From Spirochaetaceae bacterium (GTDB lineage: Bacteria; Spirochaetota; Spirochaetia; JABEVK01), in NCBI GenBank assembly GCA_023265735.1, contig JAHFSN010000036.1:1-10654 (forward strand): 10,654 nucleotides of DNA, written 5' to 3'. Every line of letters begins with the position of its first letter. Positions within the stretch are counted from its first letter, which is position 1. The notes beneath the pieces are model-generated. The model was given only the letters and a program-made list of their open reading frames with translations. It was not told the DNA's origin and made no database searches. The translations under genes and the position numbers were made by a program. Positions 1 to 6,027 of the stretch are shown piece after piece.

Positions 1-1311
1 GGCGGTATGAGTGTGGTCATCAAGGCCGACCTCGATGCCCTCGAGAAGAAGAAGGGAACCTCGCTGACCAAGGCGGATCGCGACGACGCGGTGGCCCGGG
101 CCATCGAAGTTCTCAAGAGCCGCATCGACACCTTCGGCGTGTCCGAACCCGTAATCAAGCGGGAATCGGGTGGTGACCGGATCTTCATCGAGCTCCCGGG
201 AGACGTCGACCCCGAGCGGGTCAACACGTTCCTGCGGGGCAAGGGTTCCTTGAGCTTGAACATCGTCGATGACGCTGCCACGGCGGCCGTGAACGCCTGG
301 ATCGCCGCCAACCCCAGTTCCGTCGACGACAAGGGTGTGGTGACGGGGATTCCCGCCGACGTCATGGGCGCTGGTCTCGAACTGCGCACCTACTACAAGA
401 AAGACAGATTTGGAATCGACCAGTTTGTGAACCGCCAGGTCATCAAGACCGAGGACAAGTACTTCCTCGACGGCATCCACATCACCACGGCTGGGGTGGA
501 GCGCGACCCCGTGTCCAACCAGCCCACGGTCAACTTCGTCCTCGACAGCGAGGGGGGCCAGCACTTCTACAAGATGACCCAGGAGAACGTGGGCAAGACC
601 ATGGCCGTCGTTCTCGACGACAAGATTCGCGCCGGAGCCCGGATCAGCGAGGCCATCCCCGGCGGAAGCGTGCGGGTGACCGGCTTCGACGTCAAGGACG
701 CCAACGACCTGAAGACCACCCTGAAGACCGGGGCCATGCCCGTCAATCTGATCGTCCAGAGTTACACCAACGTTGGAGCCACGTTGGGGAATGACGCCAT
801 CACTTCCGGCCTGAACTCCATCCTCTGGGGTATGATTTTGGTGGCCGGCTTCATGCTGGTCTACTACAAGGGCGCGGGCATCAATGCGAATGTGGCCCTG
901 ATCATCAACATGTTCATCGTGATCGCGGTGCTCGGCGTGTTCAACATGACCCTGACGCTGACTGGTATCGCGGGATTTGTCCTCACCATGGGTATCACCG
1001 TGGATGCCAACGTGATCATCTTCGAGCGGATCAAGGAAGAGTACTGGTCGGGCAAGTCTCCGGCCACGGCCATCGACATCGGCTTCAAACGGGCCTTCTG
1101 GACCATCATGGACTCCCACGTCACGTCGCTGATCGCCGTTCTCTTCCTGTCGCTCCTTTCCAAGGGTGCCGTCCAGGGCTTCGCGGTGACCATGGCGGTC
1201 GGCCTCGTGGCCTCGCTCTTCACGTCGCTGTTTGTGTCGCGGTTGATCTTCGACTTCGAAGTTGAGGTGCTCAAGGCCAAGAGGGTCAGCATCGCCTGGA
1301 GGAAAATCTAA
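1..1311 (+). CDS. secD: Protein translocase subunit SecD (5' end missing)
   Basis: SecD works with SecF and SecYEG in the inner membrane, using the proton motive force to help pull secreted proteins across on the periplasmic side. The window opens inside the gene: the first codons read Gly-Gly-Met-Ser, which fits the conserved LGLDLxGG segment just after the first membrane helix, so the Met at 7 is probably internal. The visible 436 residues hold the periplasmic P1 region (about 1-255, counting from that Met) and the C-terminal membrane domain from about 270 with five helices. The hallmark GITVDANVIIFERIKEE lies at about 329-345; its Asp333 matches the proton-relay Asp of SecD. The usual DAN(V/I)TT segment reads DSHVTS here. 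The stop shares one base with the secF start, so the two are translationally coupled. Identification is secure; the true start is outside the window. Confidence 0.96.
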   Translation, partial: GGMSVVIKADLDALEKKKGTSLTKADRDDAVARAIEVLKSRIDTFGVSEPVIKRESGGDRIFIELPGDVDPERVNTFLRGKGSLSLNIVDDAATAAVNAWIAANPSSVDDKGVVTGIPADVMGAGLELRTYYKKDRFGIDQFVNRQVIKTEDKYFLDGIHITTAGVERDPVSNQPTVNFVLDSEGGQHFYKMTQENVGKTMAVVLDDKIRAGARISEAIPGGSVRVTGFDVKDANDLKTTLKTGAMPVNLIVQSYTNVGATLGNDAITSGLNSILWGMILVAGFMLVYYKGAGINANVALIINMFIVIAVLGVFNMTLTLTGIAGFVLTMGITVDANVIIFERIKEEYWSGKSPATAIDIGFKRAFWTIMDSHVTSLIAVLFLSLLSKGAVQGFAVTMAVGLVASLFTSLFVSRLIFDFEVEVLKAKRVSIAWRKI

Positions 1312-2267
1312 TGCTCGTCAAGAAAGCTATCGGCTTCTCCAAGCTGCGCTACTGGATGTACGGTCTCTCGGTGGCCATGATCGTGGTGGTCTGGGTGGGA
1401 ACGTTTCTCGAAGGTGGCTTCAACCTGGGAATCGACTTCAAACCTGGTCTGAGCCAGACGATACAGCTGACCGCCGGGAACCCCACCATCGAGTCGGTTC
1501 GGGCCGCCCTCAAGGGTTCGGAGCACAATTTCACGGTGCAGCCCGTGGGAGCCCCCGCCGATCACAAGTTCCAGATCCGGGCCGTGGCCTCCGCCGACGA
1601 GGCGAAGGTCCAGAACTTGCAGGAAGTGATCTCCGGCAAGGCGAAGGCCGCCCTCGAAGCCAAGTTCGGCGCCGGGAGCGAGACGGTTCTGGAGTCAGAA
1701 TTCATTGGCCCCAGCCTCTCTAGTGAGCTGGTGGTTCAGACGACGTGGATCGCGTTGTCCGCGATCTTGGTCATCCTTCTGTACATCTGGTTCCGATTCA
1801 AGTTCGCCTACGCCTTGGCGGCCATCATCGCCCTGATTCACGACCCGATCTTCATCCTGGGTCTGATTGGGATGATTCACATGGAGGTCACCACGGCGAC
1901 CATCGCCGTGATCCTGACCATCATCGGGTACTCGTTGAACGACACCATCGTCGTCTTTGACCGGATTCGGGAGAATATCCGTCTCCATCAGGGCATGAAC
2001 ATGTACGAGCTGATCGATCTGGCCATCACCCAGACGTTGAGCCGGACCTTGGTATCGTCCCTCACCGTTATCCTCGCCATGGCGGCCGTCTTCGTCTTTA
2101 CGCAGGGCTCAATCAAGGACTTTGCCGAGGCGCTGATCATTGGTGTCGTGGTGGGAACCTACTCGTCCATCTTCATTGCCGCACCGATGATGGTGGGATT
2201 CTCCGGGGGCAAGGCTCCCAAGGAGAAGGAGCCCAAGGCCATTTCCGAGGATGGCGTCGAAGCCTAG
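1311..2267 (+). CDS. secF: Protein translocase subunit SecF
   Basis: SecF is the partner of SecD in the SecDF membrane complex that drives late steps of protein export. The 318 residues match the usual length. A first membrane helix (about 16-34) leads to the periplasmic motif GIDFKPG (40-46), then FIGPSLSSEL (131-140), and five more helices from about 143. The signature SLNDTIVVFDRIREN (208-222) contains Asp211, matching the conserved proton-pathway Asp. The GIDFKPG form, in place of the commoner GIDFxGG, agrees with spirochaete SecF as I remember it. ATG at 1311 overlaps the secD TAA by one base and has GGAGG at 1298-1302, eight bases upstream. The C-terminal tail (about 300-318) is short, charged and lysine/glutamate-rich. 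A terminator follows 21 bases after the stop, so secF appears to be the last gene of its operon. Confidence 0.97.
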   Translation: MLVKKAIGFSKLRYWMYGLSVAMIVVVWVGTFLEGGFNLGIDFKPGLSQTIQLTAGNPTIESVRAALKGSEHNFTVQPVGAPADHKFQIRAVASADEAKVQNLQEVISGKAKAALEAKFGAGSETVLESEFIGPSLSSELVVQTTWIALSAILVILLYIWFRFKFAYALAAIIALIHDPIFILGLIGMIHMEVTTATIAVILTIIGYSLNDTIVVFDRIRENIRLHQGMNMYELIDLAITQTLSRTLVSSLTVILAMAAVFVFTQGSIKDFAEALIIGVVVGTYSSIFIAAPMMVGFSGGKAPKEKEPKAISEDGVEA

Positions 2268-2288
2268 CCCCGTTCCGCTTCCGAAAAG

Positions 2289-2319
2289 AAAGCCGCCCTT
2301 ACAGGCGGCTTTTTTATTT
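2289..2319. terminator. Bidirectional intrinsic terminator between secF and the converging operon
   Basis: A nine-pair stem (AAAGCCGCC at 2289-2297 with GGCGGCTTT at 2304-2312, loop CTTACA) is followed on the plus strand by a T-run at 2310-2315 and TTT at 2317-2319, the classical form of a rho-independent terminator. Read on the minus strand the same stem is followed by TTTCTTTT, so it can also stop transcription arriving from the right. It lies 21 bases after the secF stop, and the stop codon of the opposing 64-residue ORF (2314-2316) is embedded in its T-tract. Confidence 0.9.
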
Positions 2320-2508
2320 CCCGGACGAGGAATCCCGGTTCTGGGGAATCTGCCAGGCTTCGAGGCACTGGTACCACGCCCGGGGACCCACATGGCGCCG
2401 GATCCGGGGCAAACGAGCTTCCAGTTCCTGGGAGTGGGCCAGGGGTGCCGGTCCGAGGAGCGGTGACGAGGGCGAAACGTGGGCGGGCAGGTCGTGGGAA
2501 GTGTCCAT
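2314..2508 (-). CDS. Small hypothetical protein, 64 residues, last gene of the minus-strand unit
   Basis: I do not recognise this protein. The chosen ATG (2508-2506) has GAGG at 2517-2514 with a five-base spacer, and that ribosome site overlaps the TGA stop of the preceding 351-residue gene, an arrangement typical of translational coupling. The reading frame is open further upstream to 2631, but that part is antisense-frame overlap with the neighbour and has no good start. The 64 residues begin MDTSHDLPAHVSP, are proline-rich up to about residue 25, then may form helices around HSQELEARLPRIRRHVG and AWYQCLEAW. There is no signal peptide or membrane helix. The TAA stop falls inside the shared terminator, which marks this as the real 3' end of the transcript and supports the ORF being expressed. 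No function can be assigned. Confidence 0.55.
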   Translation of the reverse strand: MDTSHDLPAHVSPSSPLLGPAPLAHSQELEARLPRIRRHVGPRAWYQCLEAWQIPQNRDSSSGK

Positions 2509-2515
2509 GGTTACC

Positions 2516-3571
2516 TCAAGAAAAAAGATCGAGCTGGCCGTCGGCGGCGGGCTGAACCGAAACAAATGGCGCGGGCGGGGCTTCCAAACCAAGGGAGAGC
2601 TCCTTCCACCCTCGGGCGGAAACCTCGGCATTCCAAGCCAGCGAGAGATTGTGCCACAACAGAGGCCATTCCGCGGAAGGACTCTCTACCGCCGCTTGAA
2701 AACGCTTGAGGAGGACGAGCGCCTCCCCGAGGCTGGCCCGGTCTCGGTCGCCTTCCCGCACCGAGGAAAGCAGAAACCGAAGCCAGAGGAGGGCGGCTCC
2801 TTCAGGGTCCCAGCCCGAGGTTCCCAAAGCCGCCAGGCGATAGGTTTCGGGACGGCCCCAGAGGCCAACTCCCTGGTCGAAGAGGATGGTTTCGTCGAAG
2901 TCCCGCCACTCCAGCTGCACCCAGGCCCATCGGTACGCGGCCTTGGCCCTCTCGGGCTGCCAGACCGACACGGCTTCCAGCCAGTCTCCCAGTCCCTGCC
3001 AGAACAGCCCCTCATCGTCGGCTTCCAGGCCCTCTGACACGTCCTGCACACACTGAAGCAGAACCGGGTCCGGTCGGGCCACCTCCTCGGCAAGGTTCCT
3101 TTGAGCGGGCGGCAGACGCTGAACCTGTCCGGACACCAAACCTTCGACGACGGCCGCCAGGGCCGTCACCGGGCTACGGGGAGAGATTTGGGCCAAGTGG
3201 GCGCGCACGGCCTCGTCGAGACCCTCGTAGTAGAAGTGGAGGGCCAGGATGCCGTGGCGCCACGGCTGAAACGGAGAGTCCGCTTGGAGGGTGTCCAGGG
3301 CGTCGAGAACCTGGGGTTCCTCCATGCCGTTGGTCACGGCTTCGAAGGCGTCCGAAATGATCAGGGCTTCCTGGCGCCACACATGGCTGTCGGCCAGGAG
3401 CGGTGACTCCAGGATGAGACGGGGGTGGATGAGGTGCTCCTCCAGATCCCGGAGGGACTGCCGCCGGAGGGCCGGCTGGGAGGTCCCCAGGGCCTGCCGG
3501 AGGGCCTGGTCCACCGCCTGACGATGAAATTCAACGGCTTGTTCGGCTTGGGAAATACTATGCGGCTTCAC
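2516..3571 (-). CDS. Unknown helical protein ending in a sliding-clamp-binding motif
   Basis: I recognise no named family for this 351-residue protein. It looks soluble and mainly alpha-helical, rich in Leu, Ala, Glu and Trp, and resembles a TPR/helical-repeat protein in composition; no catalytic motif, signal peptide or membrane segment is visible. Its most telling feature is the very end: the last six residues are QLDLFS (346-351), a match to the bacterial beta-clamp-binding consensus QL(S/D)LF, which in known clamp partners often sits at a free C-terminus. A link to DNA replication or repair is therefore inferred, not shown. Translation starts at GTG (3571-3569) with AAGGA at 3581-3577, five bases upstream. 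It lies 30 bases after the HD-GYP gene with no terminator between, so it is probably cotranscribed with it and with the 64-residue ORF that follows. Confidence 0.8.
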   Translation of the reverse strand: MKPHSISQAEQAVEFHRQAVDQALRQALGTSQPALRRQSLRDLEEHLIHPRLILESPLLADSHVWRQEALIISDAFEAVTNGMEEPQVLDALDTLQADSPFQPWRHGILALHFYYEGLDEAVRAHLAQISPRSPVTALAAVVEGLVSGQVQRLPPAQRNLAEEVARPDPVLLQCVQDVSEGLEADDEGLFWQGLGDWLEAVSVWQPERAKAAYRWAWVQLEWRDFDETILFDQGVGLWGRPETYRLAALGTSGWDPEGAALLWLRFLLSSVREGDRDRASLGEALVLLKRFQAAVESPSAEWPLLWHNLSLAWNAEVSARGWKELSLGLEAPPAPFVSVQPAADGQLDLFS

Positions 3572-3601
3572 GGCTTTCCTTGCAAACGGCCGGAAAATAC
3601 C

Positions 3602-4768
3602 TCAGGCCGGTATGATCTTATCGGCACGAAGCTTGGTAATCTCATCAGAATTCAGCACGCGCTGAATGTCGAGATCCTGCTTTTCTACCAGGCGGACGAT
3701 GGGGAACTCTGCCAAGGGGTTATGGGACTCGTCGGTGAGAAGTTTGACGTCGGGGTGCCGCGGATCGGCGGGGTTGGCATCGTTCACCAGGGCAATCGAG
3801 CCGTTCTTCAGTTCCACGTGGGACCCGATGGGGTACAGAGAGAGCGTGAAGACCAGACGGCGGACAATCTGCTCGTCGTAGGCCTTCTTGTTCTCCTTGA
3901 GGAGCTCCAACAGGCTGGCGTGTCCATTTCGGGCGATCCGGTAGGGCCGGTTGGCAATCTGGGCATCGTAGGCGCTCGCCACGGCGAGGATCTTGGCGCT
4001 CATGGCGATCTTGTCACCCGTGAGGCCCTGGGGATACCCGGTCCCATCTTCCTTTTCGTGGTGCTCCAGGACGGCCAGGGTGACGTTCGGCGGAAATCCG
4101 AGTTCCCGGAGGGTTCGGTAGCCGAGGAGGGGGTGGGCCGACAGCGCCCGCTTTTCGGCATCGGTGAGGGGCCGGTTCGCATTCTGGAACGTATCGGGGA
4201 GCTTGAACATCCCCAACTCGTGGAGGAGCCCGGCCATGCCCAGCTCGATGAGCTTATGGGACGGGAGCTTCATCGTATCCCCAATGGCCACCGACAGGAT
4301 GGCCACGTTCACGGAGTGGCTGATGATGTAGCTGAACCCATTGCGGTCAAGGTCGGCGAGCCGGAGGATGAACCTTCGGCTCTTCTTGAGGACGGCGATG
4401 ATGAGCTTCACCTGCTCATTGAGCGGTTCGATGGGGATCATGGAGCGCTTGAGGAAGGTGTCGAACAGTTTGTGGGTAAACTCCAGCAGAAAGGAATAAA
4501 ACTTCTGCGTCTCTTCCTTGGCCTGGGCGTCTTCCAGGGTGTCCTGCACCGTCGGGCTAGCGTTTTCGGAAGACGCTGCTTCGACGACGCTCTTGGCCGT
4601 CACGGCCTCTTGGCTGAAGATTTCCTTGTAGCCCCAGGCCTGGAGGGCCCGCACGAGTTCTTCTGTCACAGGGGTCTCGGGCGTCAGGAGGATGAAAGTT
4701 TCATCGAGGTAAGCGGTTCCTGTGAGGAAAGAATTCGGCTTTAACGTTTGGAGGGGAATGCTTTTCAA
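3602..4768 (-). CDS. HD-GYP domain protein with altered metal-site residues
   Basis: HD-GYP proteins are usually cyclic-di-GMP phosphodiesterases with a two- or three-metal centre. This 388-residue cytoplasmic protein has an N-terminal region of about 130 residues, the HD-GYP domain at about 140-320 and a C-terminal extension beginning near YPIGSHVELKNG. Conserved elements seen: His151 (HSVNVA), His183 in LLHELG, His212 (AHPLLG), His236-His237 followed by Glu, GYP at 244-246, and DAQ...RPYR at 268-277. Two hallmarks are changed: the HD pair is His183-Glu184 with the following Lys replaced by Met, and the Asp of the VADxxDA motif is Ser265. The protein may therefore be weakly active or a c-di-GMP sensor; Glu could still bind metal. 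Start is TTG (4768-4766), preceded by GGAG at 4778-4775 with a six-base spacer; no better in-frame start is apparent. It is first in a three-gene minus-strand unit. Confidence 0.9.
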   Translation of the reverse strand: MKSIPLQTLKPNSFLTGTAYLDETFILLTPETPVTEELVRALQAWGYKEIFSQEAVTAKSVVEAASSENASPTVQDTLEDAQAKEETQKFYSFLLEFTHKLFDTFLKRSMIPIEPLNEQVKLIIAVLKKSRRFILRLADLDRNGFSYIISHSVNVAILSVAIGDTMKLPSHKLIELGMAGLLHELGMFKLPDTFQNANRPLTDAEKRALSAHPLLGYRTLRELGFPPNVTLAVLEHHEKEDGTGYPQGLTGDKIAMSAKILAVASAYDAQIANRPYRIARNGHASLLELLKENKKAYDEQIVRRLVFTLSLYPIGSHVELKNGSIALVNDANPADPRHPDVKLLTDESHNPLAEFPIVRLVEKQDLDIQRVLNSDEITKLRADKIIPA

Positions 4769-4779
4769 GGTTGGCTCCG

Positions 4780-4808
4780 TTGACCCATTGTGTCTAATTA
4801 TCTACACT
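4780..4808 (+). promoter_or_regulatory. Candidate promoter for the membrane protein-ridA-alaA operon
   Basis: TTGACC (4780-4785) and TACACT (4803-4808) are spaced by 17 bases, the optimal sigma70-type spacing; the -35 matches five of six consensus bases and the -10 four of six. Transcription would begin near 4815, leaving a leader of only about 15 bases before the ATG at 4830, in which no strong Shine-Dalgarno sequence is visible. Its -10 abuts the -10 of the opposing candidate promoter. Confidence 0.55.
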
Positions 4809-4826
4809 AAATAGGGTAAAAAGCAA
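4797..4826 (-). promoter_or_regulatory. Candidate promoter for the HD-GYP unit
   Basis: On the minus strand TTGCTT (4826-4821) and GATAAT (4802-4797) are separated by 18 bases. The -10 matches the sigma70-type consensus at five of six bases, while the -35 is weak. The start of transcription would fall near 4790, giving a leader of about 20 bases that contains the GGAG ribosome site ahead of the TTG start. It is a pattern match in a conspicuously AT-rich gap, not a demonstrated promoter. Confidence 0.45.
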
Positions 4827-4829
4827 GCC

Positions 4830-5654
4830 ATGAAGTTTAAAACCCTGTTCCTGCTCTTCAATGCCATTATCGTCATCTCCTTCGCGTTCATCTTCCTGAT
4901 GCCGCTTCCCGTTTTGGGGTGGGAGTATGCCCTGAGCTTCTGGGGACAGAACTGGCTCATCGCCGTCCTGTTCGTCGTCCTGCTCGCGGGGATTGACTCC
5001 TATTTCCTGGCCCAGTGGCGCCTGTTCTCCCTTCTGGAACGGGAGGATTGGCCCGGACTCACGGCCCTTCTGGAAGCCGAACTGAGCCGCCGTGGGGCGC
5101 TGAGTCTTCAGCGGACCAAGATCTTCCTCAACGCCTGCCTCATCAGTCAGAACCCCGGGCGGATCTCGCAGTTACGGGAAGATTACCTGGCCCGGAAGGT
5201 CAAGTTTGTGCCCAAGGTGGCCCTCAGCCTGGGGCTCCCCCTCGTTCTTGAGGGAAAGGCCCCCGCCATCGAGGCGTTCTTTGGTCCCTTGGCCGAGGAC
5301 AAGCGTACCGGGCCGGATCGGCCTTGGATCCGCTGGTGCCTGGCCTTTGGTCGGCTCCTCAACCAGGATGCCGAAGGCGCGAAGCCCCTGCTGGAGACGG
5401 GTTTGGCCGACAAGAAGCAGCCCCTGCTGCAGCTCCTCTCCCTCTATCTCCTCGACAATCTCAAATCGGGCGACTTCGACCTTCGGCAGCGGCTGGAGGC
5501 CGAGAAGGCCGCCTTGGCGAGCCGAATGACCCCCAAAGAATGGACGGCCCACATCGACCGGCTCAAGGAACGGGTCATCCTCGTCCTCTTTATGGAAAAG
5601 CTGATCGGCGAGGCCCGACAGTGGCTCTCCGACCCGCAAGGAGTCCAACCATGA
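4830..5654 (+). CDS. Two-helix membrane protein of unknown function
   Basis: This 274-residue protein has two hydrophobic segments near the N-terminus (about 5-29 and 42-61) and then a cytoplasm-sized helical domain (about 63-274) that looks like a tetratricopeptide-type scaffold, with recurring Leu/Ala helices and no enzymatic motif. The sequence from the second helix into RLFSLLEREDWPGLTALLE resembles a conserved hypothetical family I associate with treponemes, in which the soluble part follows a membrane anchor; this is from memory and not tested. It is the first gene of a plus-strand operon and its stop overlaps the ridA start by four bases (ATGA), so translation of the two is coupled. 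A ribosome site for this first gene is weak, only an A-rich stretch ahead of ATG. Likely a membrane-anchored scaffold or assembly factor; function unknown. Confidence 0.85.
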   Translation: MKFKTLFLLFNAIIVISFAFIFLMPLPVLGWEYALSFWGQNWLIAVLFVVLLAGIDSYFLAQWRLFSLLEREDWPGLTALLEAELSRRGALSLQRTKIFLNACLISQNPGRISQLREDYLARKVKFVPKVALSLGLPLVLEGKAPAIEAFFGPLAEDKRTGPDRPWIRWCLAFGRLLNQDAEGAKPLLETGLADKKQPLLQLLSLYLLDNLKSGDFDLRQRLEAEKAALASRMTPKEWTAHIDRLKERVILVLFMEKLIGEARQWLSDPQGVQP

Positions 5655-6025
5655 CCGTGATTCATTCCGACAAGGCTCCCAAGGCCATCGGACCCTATTC
5701 CCAGGCCATCGAGGCCGGGGGTTTTGTCTGGTGCTCGGGTCAGATTCCCCTCGATCCTTCGACCATGCAGGTGGTGGAGGGGGACGTTTCGGTCCAGGCC
5801 CGGCGGTGCCTCGACAACCTGAAGGCCGTGGCCCAGGCCGCGGGGTCGTCCCTCGAGAACGCCGTCCGTTGCGGCGTCTTTCTGGTGTCCATGGACGATT
5901 TTGCGGCGGTGAACGCCGTTTACGAGCAGTATTTCCCGGGCAAACCCGCCCGAACCACCGTCGAAGTCAGTCATTTGCCCCGGGGAGTCCGGGTGGAGAT
6001 CGACTGCGTTCTCTTCAAAGGCTGA
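5651..6025 (+). CDS. ridA: RidA family enamine/imine deaminase
   Basis: RidA (YjgF/YER057c/UK114 family) hydrolyses reactive enamines and imines, notably 2-aminoacrylate released by PLP enzymes, to keto acids and ammonia, protecting other PLP enzymes from damage. The 124 residues are family length. Seen in order: the N-terminal GPYSQA (14-19) with Tyr16, SGQIP (29-33), the ARRCLDNLKAV helix (50-60), and PARTTVEVSHLP (99-110) followed by VEID. Arg101 corresponds to the substrate-carboxylate Arg105 of E. coli RidA, and Glu117 to its conserved acidic residue, so the protein should be an active member of the RidA subgroup. The ATG overlaps the upstream stop as ATGA and is preceded by AAGGAG (5638-5643), seven bases away. 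Only two bases separate its stop from alaA, placing a detoxifying enzyme directly with a transaminase. Confidence 0.95.
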   Translation: MTVIHSDKAPKAIGPYSQAIEAGGFVWCSGQIPLDPSTMQVVEGDVSVQARRCLDNLKAVAQAAGSSLENAVRCGVFLVSMDDFAAVNAVYEQYFPGKPARTTVEVSHLPRGVRVEIDCVLFKG

Positions 6026-6027
6026 CC

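Noticed and set aside
3425..4744. 439-codon plus-strand ORF opposite the HD-GYP gene
   Set aside because: It is a shadow produced by high GC and strong third-position bias; the minus-strand frame carries recognisable HD-GYP motifs while this frame shows no family and has a biased composition.
5324..5650. Upstream extension of the ridA frame into the membrane-protein gene
   Set aside because: The RidA domain starts at 5651 with AAGGAG in the right place; the upstream residues are out-of-frame translation of the neighbouring gene.
5731..6027. Upstream extension of the alaA frame into ridA
   Set aside because: The ATG at 6028 gives exactly the E. coli AlaA length and N-terminus; the extension is Arg/Gly/Pro-rich shadow sequence.
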